A stretch of DNA of 64,000 nucleotides from Kangiella sp. (GTDB lineage: Bacteria; Pseudomonadota; Gammaproteobacteria; Enterobacterales; Kangiellaceae), in assembly GCA_028284185.1 (NCBI GenBank), contig JANQSG010000019.1, positions 97,292-161,291 of the forward strand, read 5' to 3'. The position numbers were made by a program, and so were the translations under genes. The notes below the pieces were generated by a model. It was given only the letters and a program-made list of their open reading frames with translations, did no database searches and had not been told where the DNA came from. Of this stretch, positions 1 through 9,183 are shown piece after piece; within the stretch, counting starts at the first letter, position 1, and every line of letters starts with the position of its first letter.

Positions 1-812
1 AGCTGAGTTAAATCCGGTTCCTTAATACTTAATTCCTGTGGTGATTGCGCTAAATTGCAATCCAGCTTAATGGTTGCCAACTCGTAGGAAAGCGGCAACT
101 GCTCTAAAGCCGCACGTAAATTTTCACCAATCTTGCCGCCAACTTTATCCGCATTATCCATCACTCCTTGCAGACTTTCATATTCCGCTAACCATTTAAC
201 CGCAGTTTTGGGGCCACATTTTTCCACTCCAGGAATATTATCCACCTTGTCACCCACCAGCGCTAAATAATCAATGATTTGTTCAGGATTAACTCCGAAT
301 TTTTCGACAACCCTTTCTCGATCAGTAATTGGGTGATTCTTATCCATAGTATTAATTAAGGTCACATGCCCCGTTACCAACTGCGCCATATCCTTATCAC
401 CTGTTGAGATTAAAGTATCAATACCTGCTTTACTGGCTTGATCGGCCAAAGTACCAATCACATCATCCGCTTCTACTCCATCAATCACCAATAATGGCAA
501 GCCCATAGCCTTAACGATCTCATGGATCGGCTGGATCTGGTCACGTAGCTCCTCCGGCATTGGTGGGCGATTGGCTTTATAGTCAGGATAAAGATCATTA
601 CGAAAAGTCTTGCCTTTGGCATCAAATACCACCGCCATATGGGTTGGTTGATATTCATTGAGCAAACTTTTCAACATATTAATGACACCAAATACCGCCC
701 CTGTCATCATGCCTTTGGAGTTAGTCATGCGCTGTAATTGCGGCACATGGAAGGCTCGAAACAGATAAGAGGAACCATCAACCAGAATAAAAGGCGCTTT
801 TTTTTCGGACAT
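1..812 (-). CDS. polA: DNA polymerase I, N-terminal part (cut by window edge)
   Basis: Only the first ~270 codons are present; the gene runs off the left edge. The start is the ATG whose complement lies at 810-812. The translation begins [20 protein letters not shown] and covers the 5'-3' exonuclease (FEN-like) domain. Visible metal-ligand motifs include VVFDAKG, the ADDVIG segment, [10 protein letters not shown] and [10 protein letters not shown], the helix-hairpin-helix region that grips DNA. The 3'-5' exonuclease and polymerase domains would lie outside the window. The protein fills gaps and removes RNA primers during replication and repair. The first 250 bases upstream are non-coding, so it probably has its own promoter there. 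Confidence 0.96.
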   Translation of the reverse strand, partial: MSEKKAPFILVDGSSYLFRAFHVPQLQRMTNSKGMMTGAVFGVINMLKSLLNEYQPTHMAVVFDAKGKTFRNDLYPDYKANRPPMPEELRDQIQPIHEIVKAMGLPLLVIDGVEADDVIGTLADQASKAGIDTLISTGDKDMAQLVTGHVTLINTMDKNHPITDRERVVEKFGVNPEQIIDYLALVGDKVDNIPGVEKCGPKTAVKWLAEYESLQGVMDNADKVGGKIGENLRAALEQLPLSYELATIKLDCNLAQSPQELSIKEPDLTQ

Positions 813-1065
813 TGTAATAATTCTGACAAAAATATTTGTTAGACTAAGTTTAACTCAAGCGGAAGGCAGACAACAGAGCTGATTCTGTGCCCATTGTAGA
901 GCTAACTATTAGCGGAGTCTTATGGAATGAAAAAATAAATAATATTGTTTTATATAACAAAACTTCCTCTGCCAATACTTGAAATTTCTCTTTATAAATT
1001 AAAGGTTTATAAAGAAATTCTGGTATTCTTATGCTTAGAATACGGTAACAATTGGAGATCTTATA

Positions 1066-1444
1066 GTGACTGAGGAAAATCAACAAGTGGTGCTGAATGC
1101 ACTAAAAATCGCAAGTGAAAACTGGAAGGCAGCATTTAATCTCAGGAAATGCTGCAGGCTGTGCATCACAATATGAACCCGATGCAATTATGACAGCCAA
1201 GCCATTCGGCACCTTCAAAGGTACTGAGCAAATTCAGGCATTTTGGCAAAAATTAATTGATGATGGTTTCAGCGATGTTGAATATATCAATCCGGAAATC
1301 AAAGTAATCGATGATAAAAGTGCTGTTTTATCGTCAGGATGGAAAATGAACAAAGCCAAAGGCATTATTAGCAAAGAGCTTTGGGTTTTACAGGACGATG
1401 GCTCTGCAAAATTACGTATAGATGAATTCGAAGCACAAGGATAA
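1066..1444 (+). pseudogene. SnoaL/NTF2-like (DUF4440-type) protein, frameshifted
   Basis: Two adjacent frames together encode one small SnoaL/NTF2-fold protein. Frame one starts at GTG 1066 behind a GGAG motif (about 1054) and reads VTEENQQ...ENWKAAFN. Frame two continues SGNAAGCASQYEPDAIMTAK to the stop at 1444. The junction is near 1140, where one extra base (AATCTCAGG instead of AATTCAGG) separates the frames. The whole span is 379 nt, which is 126 codons plus one base, as expected for a single insertion. NTF2-like proteins of this size are cone-shaped ligand-binding or ketosteroid-isomerase-like folds of varied function. The shift is either a real inactivating mutation or a sequencing error. 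If the gene is broken, a shortened product from GTG 1115 would lack the first helix. Confidence 0.7.
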
Positions 1445-1532
1445 ATCGAGGAAATTAGTTCAAAGAGAATAAGCAAATATTTCTGCTGGTTCTATGATAT
1501 TTTAACCACCAGATGTATCGAATAGGGTAATA

Positions 1533-3173
1533 ATGATAAAACGGCTACAGACAAAACTTCTACGTTCAGAGCTTCTGCGCTCCAAACAATTCTGGGACTT
1601 TTGCATTGTAACCGTTAGCATTATTGTCCTAACTCTTATCTTAACATCCATCGATGGCTTTGAATGGCTAGTTGAGTTCACCCGTACCTACGAGGATTGG
1701 GAACTGGATGAGCTCTTAATTGCCGCACTACTTTCTCCAGCTTTTCTGACCTGGTTTGCCTATCGCCGTTGGCAAGAAGCAAAGCTTGAGGTGGAGAAGC
1801 GTAAAACACGAGAATTCCAACTTGCCGAAACACAAGAACAACTTTCCTATAGTAGTACTCATGATGTATTAACTGGCCTTGTTAATCGGGCATCACTTAC
1901 TGAACATCTGAAAACAACCATGATCGCTTCTAGCGAAACCAAAATGTTGGCGCTGGTTTATATTGATCTGGATGGTTTTAAAAGTATTAATGATTACTAT
2001 GGCCGAGATACAGGCGACCTGCTGCTAATCGCATTAGCGGATCGTATGAAGCGAACTCTCAGAAGTAACGATATTTTGGCACGCTTTGGTGGTGACGAAT
2101 TTGTGGTCATACTGGATTATCTAACAGATACCACAGATGCCCATGTCAGAGTCAAAAGACTCTTGCAGATCATCTCGATACCATTACATTTGGATGATCA
2201 TATTTTCCAAATATCAGCTTGCATGGGGGTAACTTTTTATCCTCAAACGGATACAGACAATGCCGATCGCTTGATCCGCCAAGCCGATCAGGCTTTACAC
2301 CAAGCCAAAATAAAAGGCAAAGGACAGTACCACTGTTTTGATCTTGAACATGATCGCTACACTAGAGACTACCACGCCAATCTGGAAGATATTCACCGCG
2401 GCTTAGATAAGGAAGAGTTTCTTTTCCACTACCAGCCTAAGGTGAATATGCGCACAGGTAAAGTAATTGGTGCAGAAGCTTTAATCCGTTGGCAACATCC
2501 CGATAAAGGGTTGCTGATGCCAGGACAGTTTTTACCTTTAATAGAAGATCATCCTTTATCGATTGAACTGGGTGTTTGGGTCATTAAAGCAGCTTTAGAG
2601 CAAATGAAAAAGTGGCAAATTGCTGGGCAGGATATACCGGTAAGTATTAACATTGGTCCCGACCAGTTGATGCAACCAAACTTTATAGAACATCTACAGA
2701 CATCACTGGATGCTCGGCCAGAACTTAAACCAGAAAACCTCACTCTGGAGGTATTGGAAACCAGCACTATCAAAGATATCAATCATGTCACCAAGATAAT
2801 TCATGGCTGTCAGGCGCTTGGTGTGAAATTTGCTTTGGATGACTTTGGTACTGGTTACTCATCGTTAACTTACCTGAAACGCTTACCAGTGCATCTACTG
2901 AAAATTGATCGCAGTTTTGTCGAAGATATGATTGAGAACCCAGAAGACTTGTCCATCATCAAAGGTATTCTGGCTCTTGCTAACACTTTTGAGCGTCAAG
3001 TCATTGCCGAGGGAGTGGAAACCATAGAGCACGGTCAATATCTGCTGCAAATTGGCTGTGAATTGGCCCAAGGTTATGGTATTGCGCGACCCATGCCAGC
3101 AGAAGCTCTGCCCGACTGGATTAACAACTGGAAACCTGATCCTAGCTGGAAAGAAACTCAATGTATAATCTAA
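1533..3173 (+). CDS. Membrane-bound GGDEF-EAL cyclic-di-GMP enzyme
   Basis: A 546-residue protein. Hydrophobic segments at about 22-40 and 61-77 anchor it in the inner membrane, followed by a short coiled linker. The GGDEF domain carries an intact GGDEF signature (186-190) and an inhibitory-site RxxD (RSND, 177-180) five residues before it, so diguanylate cyclase activity with product inhibition is plausible. The EAL domain follows with EAL at 315-317, the DDFGTGYSS motif near 436-444, KIDRSFV near 457 and EGVE near the end, so phosphodiesterase activity is also possible. Which activity dominates cannot be told from sequence. No periplasmic sensor domain larger than ~20 residues is visible. 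A small membrane-protein gene overlaps its end. Confidence 0.93.
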   Translation: MIKRLQTKLLRSELLRSKQFWDFCIVTVSIIVLTLILTSIDGFEWLVEFTRTYEDWELDELLIAALLSPAFLTWFAYRRWQEAKLEVEKRKTREFQLAETQEQLSYSSTHDVLTGLVNRASLTEHLKTTMIASSETKMLALVYIDLDGFKSINDYYGRDTGDLLLIALADRMKRTLRSNDILARFGGDEFVVILDYLTDTTDAHVRVKRLLQIISIPLHLDDHIFQISACMGVTFYPQTDTDNADRLIRQADQALHQAKIKGKGQYHCFDLEHDRYTRDYHANLEDIHRGLDKEEFLFHYQPKVNMRTGKVIGAEALIRWQHPDKGLLMPGQFLPLIEDHPLSIELGVWVIKAALEQMKKWQIAGQDIPVSINIGPDQLMQPNFIEHLQTSLDARPELKPENLTLEVLETSTIKDINHVTKIIHGCQALGVKFALDDFGTGYSSLTYLKRLPVHLLKIDRSFVEDMIENPEDLSIIKGILALANTFERQVIAEGVETIEHGQYLLQIGCELAQGYGIARPMPAEALPDWINNWKPDPSWKETQCII

Positions 3174-3397
3174 TATTTTTGCCTACCCTGGCTTTGAAGA
3201 CAACTACAATAGGGGCTTTTTTGAGTGGAACAGAAACAATTTGGATTATTTTAATTATAGCCGCAATTAGTATTTTATTTCTTTCTTTATATATAACAAA
3301 TAGGTTAGCAAAAAAGCATAAAAGGAACTGGTATTGGGCCATCTGGATTGGGGCTTTTTTATGCACAATATATGTTGTTTTTTACATGAATTGGTAA
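3161..3397 (+). CDS. Small two-helix membrane protein, unknown
   Basis: A 78-residue ORF whose ATG lies inside the last codons of the GGDEF-EAL gene (13-nt overlap), preceded by a GGAAAG ribosome site. It has two clear hydrophobic helices at about 27-46 and 58-75, separated by a basic stretch (NRLAKKHKRN) that would sit in the cytoplasm. The overlap suggests translational coupling with the cyclic-di-GMP gene. I do not recognise a family. Codon use is ordinary and the ORF is short, so it could be spurious. Confidence 0.5.
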   Translation: MYNLIFLPTLALKTTTIGAFLSGTETIWIILIIAAISILFLSLYITNRLAKKHKRNWYWAIWIGAFLCTIYVVFYMNW

Positions 3398-3551
3398 TCT
3401 ATCGAATTCAAAAATTAATACCCATATTAAGATTAGTTAAACTAACAACCCCTCTCAAAACATTATATAAAATAACCAGAAAGAACGAAGATTATTACTT
3501 TAGCTACCAATCGCTAAAGGTATGCCGCTATAATAAAGTATCGTTGATTAC

Positions 3552-5126
3552 TTGGTCACTACCTTGGCAAAATTCCATCAACTACTCACTAAGTCATTGA
3601 CTGCCGACCTTGAATACCAAAATTATACTCGGCAAGTTGCAAATGCCAGCTACTCTTTTTGTGATCCAATTAAACCTTCTCAGCCTCAATCCATTAGCTA
3701 TGTCAAAGAAGTTGCTGGCTTATTAGGGATCGGTGCAAAAGATGAACTCTCAAAAGAATGGCAGGCCATTTTATCCGGCTCTAAAGTTGCCAATGGCACC
3801 AAGCCTTTTGCCATGCGTTATGGTGGCCATCAGTTTGGTAACTGGGCCGGTCAGTTAGGTGATGGTCGAGCGATTAATTTAGGCAATATTGTCCATGATG
3901 GCCAATCATTAGAGTTGCAGTTAAAAGGTGCAGGACCTACGCCTTATTCACGTGCTGGTGATGGCTTTGCAGTTTTACGGTCTTCGATTCGTGAATATTT
4001 ATGTTCCGAAGCCATGCACCATCTGGGAATCGCTACCACCCGCGCCTTATCCTTAATAACCACTGGCGACTGGGTAACTCGCGATATGTTTTATGACGGT
4101 CATCCCGAACAAGAGCCTGGCGCTGTCGTCTGCCGTGTTGCTCCTTCATTTATTCGCTTTGGTAATTTTCAAATTCACGCGGCTTATCAGGAACTGGATC
4201 TTTTAAAGCAACTAGCTGACTTTACGATTAAAAACTACTTTCCCAATCTGATCGAAAAGTCCATTGATAAGCAAACCTATATTGCCTGGTTTGATACAGT
4301 GTGTCACTTAACGGCCGATATGATCGTGCATTGGCAAAGAGTAGGCTTTGTGCACGGAGTAATGAATACGGACAATATGTCGCTCCATGGACTGACCATT
4401 GACTATGGGCCCTATGGTTTTCTGGATAATTTTGATCCCGATTGGACACCCAACACCACCGATGCTCAAGGCAAACGCTATCGCTATGCCAATCAACCTT
4501 ATATCGCACACTGGAATCTGCTGAAATTGGCGGAAGCCATTTATCCCCTAATAGAAGATGCTAAACCGCTGGAAGCAATACTCAATCAGTTCCCCGATGA
4601 TTACCAAAGCCAATGGCACACCATGATGGCTAATAAACTCGGATTTGATAGAGTTTTGCCATCCGATCAAAAACTATTTACTGACTTGGAAAAACTACTC
4701 ACTTCGGTTGAAACCGATATGACAATTTTTTATCGCGAACTCGCAAAATTTGATGGACAACTGAACTCTGTTTCTACATTACTCAAAGATGCCTATTATC
4801 AGACCGAACCATTGACTAACGAATACCAGCAAGCCAGAAATCAATGGTTTCTAGCCTATATTCAAAGATTAAAACAAAACAGTATTAGCACCTCTGAGAA
4901 AGTCAGGTTAATGAATCGTACCAACCCCAAGTATGTGCTGCGCAATTATTTGACACAAGTAGCGATTGATAAAGCACACCAAAATGACTACTCAGAAATT
5001 GATAAATTGCTGGAAATTATGCGGCAACCCTATGCTGAACAACCCGAATATCAAGATTATTATCAAAAGCGCCCGGAATGGGCGCGGCATAAAGCTGGCT
5101 GCTCCATGTTAAGCTGTAGTTCTTAG
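3552..5126 (+). CDS. selO: Protein adenylyltransferase SelO (YdiU/UPF0061)
   Basis: A pseudokinase-fold enzyme that transfers AMP from ATP to protein hydroxyl groups; in E. coli it acts in the redox stress response. Conserved blocks are MRYGGHQFGNWAGQLGDGRA (about 88-107), LQLKGAGPTPYSRAGDG (about 122-138, holding the nucleotide lysine), and the HGVMNTDNMS...DYGPYGFLD catalytic/metal region. The C terminus ends in GCSMLSCSS, the CxxxxC(U)SS tail typical of SelO. The length of ~520 residues is normal. No in-frame ATG exists before the conserved core. The start is therefore non-ATG: TTG 3552 or TTG 3564, neither with a good Shine-Dalgarno. It converges with the next gene, leaving an 11-bp gap. 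Confidence 0.93.
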   Translation: MVTTLAKFHQLLTKSLTADLEYQNYTRQVANASYSFCDPIKPSQPQSISYVKEVAGLLGIGAKDELSKEWQAILSGSKVANGTKPFAMRYGGHQFGNWAGQLGDGRAINLGNIVHDGQSLELQLKGAGPTPYSRAGDGFAVLRSSIREYLCSEAMHHLGIATTRALSLITTGDWVTRDMFYDGHPEQEPGAVVCRVAPSFIRFGNFQIHAAYQELDLLKQLADFTIKNYFPNLIEKSIDKQTYIAWFDTVCHLTADMIVHWQRVGFVHGVMNTDNMSLHGLTIDYGPYGFLDNFDPDWTPNTTDAQGKRYRYANQPYIAHWNLLKLAEAIYPLIEDAKPLEAILNQFPDDYQSQWHTMMANKLGFDRVLPSDQKLFTDLEKLLTSVETDMTIFYRELAKFDGQLNSVSTLLKDAYYQTEPLTNEYQQARNQWFLAYIQRLKQNSISTSEKVRLMNRTNPKYVLRNYLTQVAIDKAHQNDYSEIDKLLEIMRQPYAEQPEYQDYYQKRPEWARHKAGCSMLSCSS

Positions 5127-5137
5127 CTAACCAGGGA

Positions 5138-6787
5138 CTACTCCTTAATCATTACATTAGTACGGCCACCTTGAGTAATCATCAACTCTTTTTTGGACGT
5201 ATCGAATTTAATTTTAATACCAGCCAAATCAAACTTAAACTCGGTTTCATTTACTGCCGTCAAAGGAAACGCAGATTGACCTGTAGCCTGAGCATACAAA
5301 TCACCTTTTTTCATCATCACCTCAATATCCAAAGGAAAATCATCCGACTTATATAACCCGACATAAGATTTTAAAATATCTTCAGCCACACTAACTTTTG
5401 CTGCCACCTTTTTTATTGACTTATCAATAAAAATATCTGCGCGACCACCTTGCTTAATAACAAACTGTTTGTTCTCAGGGTCAAACTTCATCTCAATGTT
5501 GGCAGCGGCAAACTCAAAAGTATTTTCATCAATGGCAGTTAAAGGAAAGGCCCCTTGACCCGTTGCTTGCGCATAAAGTTTATCCTTCTTGACCATAACC
5601 TTAATCTCTAAAGGGTGAGTATCGCTGGCATAATCGCCTTCATAAATTTTTAATTTATCAATGGACAGTTTAATTTCTTTAAATTCTGGCAACTCAACTT
5701 CCCCACCAAAGGCTGCTTGAGTCATTGTTCTGAAAATTTTGCCTCCATCATAGGCAGTGCCATTAAACAAAGCCGTTATACCTATTTTTTGCTCAGGATA
5801 ATAAATCATATTTGAAGTGAAATTTTCGATACGTCCATTATGCCAATAACCAAAGTATTTTTTATTGTCCAGCTCTAGCTCTCTTTTAAAAATACCATGA
5901 CCAAAGTTATCTTCTTCACTGAGCATGGTTTCCAAAGAGGTTTTAGTAATTAGTTTTCCGTCAAATAATGCTTTAAAGAAACTATTGAGATCTGCGGTGG
6001 TTGAAACTAGCGCGCCAGCTGCATCCGCTACCGACATGTTCCATTGCGGCACCTTTTTCCAACCCTCATTTTTCATATAGGAGAATACTTCATTTTTCTC
6101 AGGTTCGGTTTCCGATTCTAAATAGGTCGCTTTAAGCCCAAGCGGTTTGGCAATTTTTTCTGTCAAAACCTCACCATAATCTTTACCCGCTATTTGTTCT
6201 ATAATATAACCAAGCAATAAAAAGTTACTGTTACTGTATTCACCTTTTTTACCAGGTTCAAAATCTGCCTCAAATTGGCTGATTCGATCAAGCATCGCTT
6301 GATTGGTTTGAGCGCTATTAAAATAAGTCGCAAAATCACCTTGATCGGTATAACTATCAATTCCTGAGTGATGGTTTAACATTTGCTTAATGGTAATTTT
6401 TTTAGCATTCGCTACCTTCGGGAAAAAATTGGAAAGCTTAGTATCCAAAGTGAGCTTGCCGTCATCTATTAATTGAAAAATCAAAACCGAAGTAAAGGTT
6501 TTGGAGATAGAACCTATTTTATAGCGGTAAACTTGATCCGACTCTTTAAGCTTATCACCATCCACAATGATCACTTTTTCATATTCCAGCTGACCATCTT
6601 TATAAATAGCCATCGAACCTGCCAGGCGCTCACTTTGTTTTAAAATTTGGAAGTAGTGCTCTAAATCCTGATAGGTGGTTGCAACCGTTGTGTTAGTAAC
6701 CCCTTTTGTTTTTTTCGGCTTGGCATCACAAGCGTTAATTAACAGCACTGCCGCCAATAAACTGATTAATGCTATTTTGGACTTCAT
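5138..6787 (-). CDS. Serine beta-lactamase-like/penicillin-binding lipoprotein with tandem C-terminal repeats
   Basis: The start is the ATG at 6787, because GGAGGAG lies 6-7 nt upstream and the first residues form a lipoprotein signal (lipobox INAC, Cys20). The open frame extends further upstream but without a ribosome site. The 549-residue product has a class-C beta-lactamase/esterase domain with SxxK (SISK, 93-96), YxN (YSN, 184-186) and HxG (HNG, 316-318). After it come two ~77-residue repeats (about 378-453 and 471-547) sharing LYAQATGQ.AFPLTA. These resemble the DUF3471-type domain often attached to such enzymes. It is probably an outer-membrane-anchored peptidase or esterase acting in the periplasm. 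The substrate is unknown, and antibiotic resistance is not implied. Confidence 0.88.
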   Translation of the reverse strand: MKSKIALISLLAAVLLINACDAKPKKTKGVTNTTVATTYQDLEHYFQILKQSERLAGSMAIYKDGQLEYEKVIIVDGDKLKESDQVYRYKIGSISKTFTSVLIFQLIDDGKLTLDTKLSNFFPKVANAKKITIKQMLNHHSGIDSYTDQGDFATYFNSAQTNQAMLDRISQFEADFEPGKKGEYSNSNFLLLGYIIEQIAGKDYGEVLTEKIAKPLGLKATYLESETEPEKNEVFSYMKNEGWKKVPQWNMSVADAAGALVSTTADLNSFFKALFDGKLITKTSLETMLSEEDNFGHGIFKRELELDNKKYFGYWHNGRIENFTSNMIYYPEQKIGITALFNGTAYDGGKIFRTMTQAAFGGEVELPEFKEIKLSIDKLKIYEGDYASDTHPLEIKVMVKKDKLYAQATGQGAFPLTAIDENTFEFAAANIEMKFDPENKQFVIKQGGRADIFIDKSIKKVAAKVSVAEDILKSYVGLYKSDDFPLDIEVMMKKGDLYAQATGQSAFPLTAVNETEFKFDLAGIKIKFDTSKKELMITQGGRTNVMIKE

Positions 6788-6975
6788 TTGTTGCTCCTCC
6801 ATATTGTCATGACTCCTATTATAACGATTTAACACTAACAATATTCCCAACCATTTGTTGCAAAATAATTCAAACTGACAATCCACCATTATCGGCATAT
6901 AAAAGTAATTTAAACGAGGATTTATTGGATAAATGCCAGGAAATTCAGTATCTTGAGCATGGGGTTTGCTTGGAG

Positions 6976-7180
6976 TTATCCACAAAGCCACAAATTCTGT
7001 GGATAAGTCTGTTATAAAAAATAGATAAGTAGCGGTGAGACAGTTGGTTTTCGTTAAAGAATGATCAATTTATTGTAAGAAAAATGAAATAAATCCTTTT
7101 TATTCAACAATTTATAAAAACAACTAAAAGTTTGTTGTTAGATTATATTTTGTTCACAAGGTATTAAGCGCTGTGGAAAA
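6976..7180 (+). other. Cluster of DnaA-box-like sites in a 433-bp non-coding region
   Basis: The stretch 6788-7220 has no convincing gene. It holds two perfect TTATCCACA boxes in inverted orientation (6976-6984 and, reversed, 6998-7006; 13-nt gap). A reversed TTTTCCACA (7172-7180) also fits the TTWTNCACA consensus, and TTGTTCACA (7150-7158) has one mismatch. The ~140 bp between the two ends is very AT-rich, with one GATC near 7063. Possible roles are a DnaA-binding regulatory site for the downstream TRAP operon, a DnaA-titrating site, or an origin. The inverted pair could also be an operator for another regulator. Confidence 0.5.
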
Positions 7181-7220
7181 GATGGATTGACTAAATCCTA
7201 AACAACAATTTTTTGGCTAA

Positions 7221-7802
7221 ATGACAATGATAGTAAAGCTGTTAAAAGGGCTATTAGTAGCCATAGAAACCATCATAGAATGGTCGGGACGCCTAGTAGC
7301 CTGGCTAAGTCTGCTAATGGTCATGGCGGTAGTCTTGGTCTTGATTTTACGCCACGGCTTTGGACTCAGTGCAATACCCCTAAAAGAGTCAGTCACCTAT
7401 ATGCACGCTTTGGTTTTTATGCTCGGCGCTGCTTATACCCTAAAGCACAATGAGCATGTTCGGGTCGATGTTTTTTATCAGCACTTTTCGCCAAAAAAGA
7501 AAGCTATTGTTGAAATATGTGGCTTTGTCTTTCTAATGATCCCAATGTGCTGGTTTATTTTTCACTATTCTATCAATACGGTTGAGCTGAATTGGGCCCT
7601 TAAAACCGGCTCTAACTCACCGGGCGGTATTCCTTATTTGTATGTTCTTATGGGATTGTTAGCTCTATTGCCGGTTAGCTTATTTTTGCAAGGTCTGGCT
7701 AACAGCCTCAAAAACAGTTTGTTTTTAATGGGCGAAGGCTCAGATCCCAATCCTGATCAGGAGCAACTCCAGCAACTTGAGCAGGAGAGCCGCCATGCTT
7801 GA
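7221..7802 (+). CDS. dctQ: TRAP transporter small permease, DctQ family
   Basis: A 193-residue inner-membrane protein with four hydrophobic helices (about 22-45, 58-80, 98-118 and 143-168) and the DctQ-type loop YTLKHNEHVRVDVFY between helices 2 and 3. DctQ is the small membrane subunit of tripartite ATP-independent periplasmic transporters, which use the sodium gradient. Its last codons overlap the start of the large permease gene. The binding-protein gene lies 1 kb beyond, on the other strand. ATG 7227 is an alternative start. Confidence 0.93.
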   Translation: MTMIVKLLKGLLVAIETIIEWSGRLVAWLSLLMVMAVVLVLILRHGFGLSAIPLKESVTYMHALVFMLGAAYTLKHNEHVRVDVFYQHFSPKKKAIVEICGFVFLMIPMCWFIFHYSINTVELNWALKTGSNSPGGIPYLYVLMGLLALLPVSLFLQGLANSLKNSLFLMGEGSDPNPDQEQLQQLEQESRHA

Positions 7803-9183
7803 GTTATTAATCGACTTTTTACCTTTATTGTTGTTCGCCTGTGTTTGTCTGGTTCTATTGTTTGGCTATCCAGTAGCTATTACCTTAGCTGGCGTGTCCA
7901 TATTATTTGCCGGACTGGGAGTCTGGCTCGGGGTCATTGAGCCAACCCGTTTTCACTTTCTCGGTGGACGCCTGTTTAAAATCATGGAACGCGGCACCCT
8001 GATAGCAGTGCCCTTATTTATCTTTATGGGACTAATGCTAGAGCGCGCCAAGATCGCAGAAGATTTATTAGAGTCTATGGCGACCTTGTTTGGCAAGTTA
8101 CGAGGAGGCATGGGCATTGCTGTGACTTTAGTGGGCATGTTGCTCGCCGCCAGCACCGGCATTGTTGGCGCAACGGTAGTCACTATGGGTTTATTGTCCT
8201 TACCAGCCATGTTAAAGCGCGGCTATCAATCGGAACTTTCCACTGGCGTTATTTGCGCATCAGGCACCCTAGGGCAAATCATTCCGCCTTCAATTGTGCT
8301 GGTTTTGCTGGGTGATGTACTGGCTAACGCCATGACTGAAGCCAAAGGTCAGGGCTTAAAAACCGATCAGGTAGCATCCATTGGCGATCTTTTTATGGGC
8401 GCCATTATTCCAGGAATGCTGCTGGTCATTTCATACATGGCCTATGTGGCCTTTGTCGCCTGGCGTCATCCCGAGCGCGCTCCTGCGATTGAAACGAATG
8501 AATCAATTAATCGAAAAGAGCTTTATTTAACCGCACTGAAAAATTTAAGTATGCCACTGCTTTTAATCGTAGCGGTTTTAGGCTCTATTTTAAAAGGCTA
8601 TGCTACACCAACCGAAGCAGCTGCTATTGGTGCCTTAGGCGCTATTCTTTTAGCGATCTGGCGCAAACAATTTAATCTTGAACGTCTAAAAGACGTGATG
8701 CGTTCAACAGTCAAAACCACCAGTATGGTGTTTCTGATTTTAATTGGTGCCTCAATATTCTCACTGGTCTTCCGGCTGTTGGGCGGCGATGAGATGATCC
8801 ATCATTTCTTTAGCCAATTGCCTGGCGGCCTCTTTACCGCCTTGCTGATCGTTATGATAGTGATGTTTTTATTAGGCTTTATTTTAGACTTTATCGAAAT
8901 TACTTTTGTAATAGTGCCAATCGTTGGCCCTGTGTTATTGCTGATGGGCGCCGATCCGATTTGGCTCGGCGTTTTGATTGCAATTAATTTACAGACTTCT
9001 TTCTTAACCCCGCCTTTTGGTTTTGCCCTCTTTTATTTACGAGGAGTGGCGCCTCCGCAAATCAAAACCCAGCATATTTATCGTGGCGTGATTCCCTTTA
9101 TCGCCATTCAGATCCTGGTGTTAATGTTAATTTCCGCCTGGCCGCAACTCGCCACCTGGTTGCCAGCCATTCTGGAACAATAG
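7795..9183 (+). CDS. dctM: TRAP transporter large permease, DctM family
   Basis: The start is the ATG at 7795, which overlaps the end of dctQ by 8 nt and has CAGGAG about nine bases upstream. The open frame continues a few codons further up but without a better ribosome site. The product is 462 residues with about a dozen hydrophobic segments and the DctM signatures GTLIAVPLFIFMG and GTLGQIIPPSI (near 160-170). It also has TPTEAAAIGA, which is conserved in the family. It forms the transport channel with DctQ. The neighbouring TakP-like binding protein suggests 2-oxo acids or related carboxylates as substrate. Confidence 0.95.
   Translation: MLELLIDFLPLLLFACVCLVLLFGYPVAITLAGVSILFAGLGVWLGVIEPTRFHFLGGRLFKIMERGTLIAVPLFIFMGLMLERAKIAEDLLESMATLFGKLRGGMGIAVTLVGMLLAASTGIVGATVVTMGLLSLPAMLKRGYQSELSTGVICASGTLGQIIPPSIVLVLLGDVLANAMTEAKGQGLKTDQVASIGDLFMGAIIPGMLLVISYMAYVAFVAWRHPERAPAIETNESINRKELYLTALKNLSMPLLLIVAVLGSILKGYATPTEAAAIGALGAILLAIWRKQFNLERLKDVMRSTVKTTSMVFLILIGASIFSLVFRLLGGDEMIHHFFSQLPGGLFTALLIVMIVMFLLGFILDFIEITFVIVPIVGPVLLLMGADPIWLGVLIAINLQTSFLTPPFGFALFYLRGVAPPQIKTQHIYRGVIPFIAIQILVLMLISAWPQLATWLPAILEQ

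Noticed and set aside
850..1086. 78-codon minus-strand frame between polA and the SnoaL-like gene
   Set aside because: No ribosome site or family; it overlaps the start of the SnoaL-like gene and the AT-rich promoter region.
4228..4511. Two overlapping minus-strand frames inside selO
   Set aside because: Shadow frames of a conserved gene; neither has a start signal or family.
6788..6991. 68-residue N-terminal extension of the beta-lactamase-like gene
   Set aside because: The GGAGGAG site and lipoprotein signal place the start at 6787; the extension has no ribosome site and an unlikely sequence before a lipobox.
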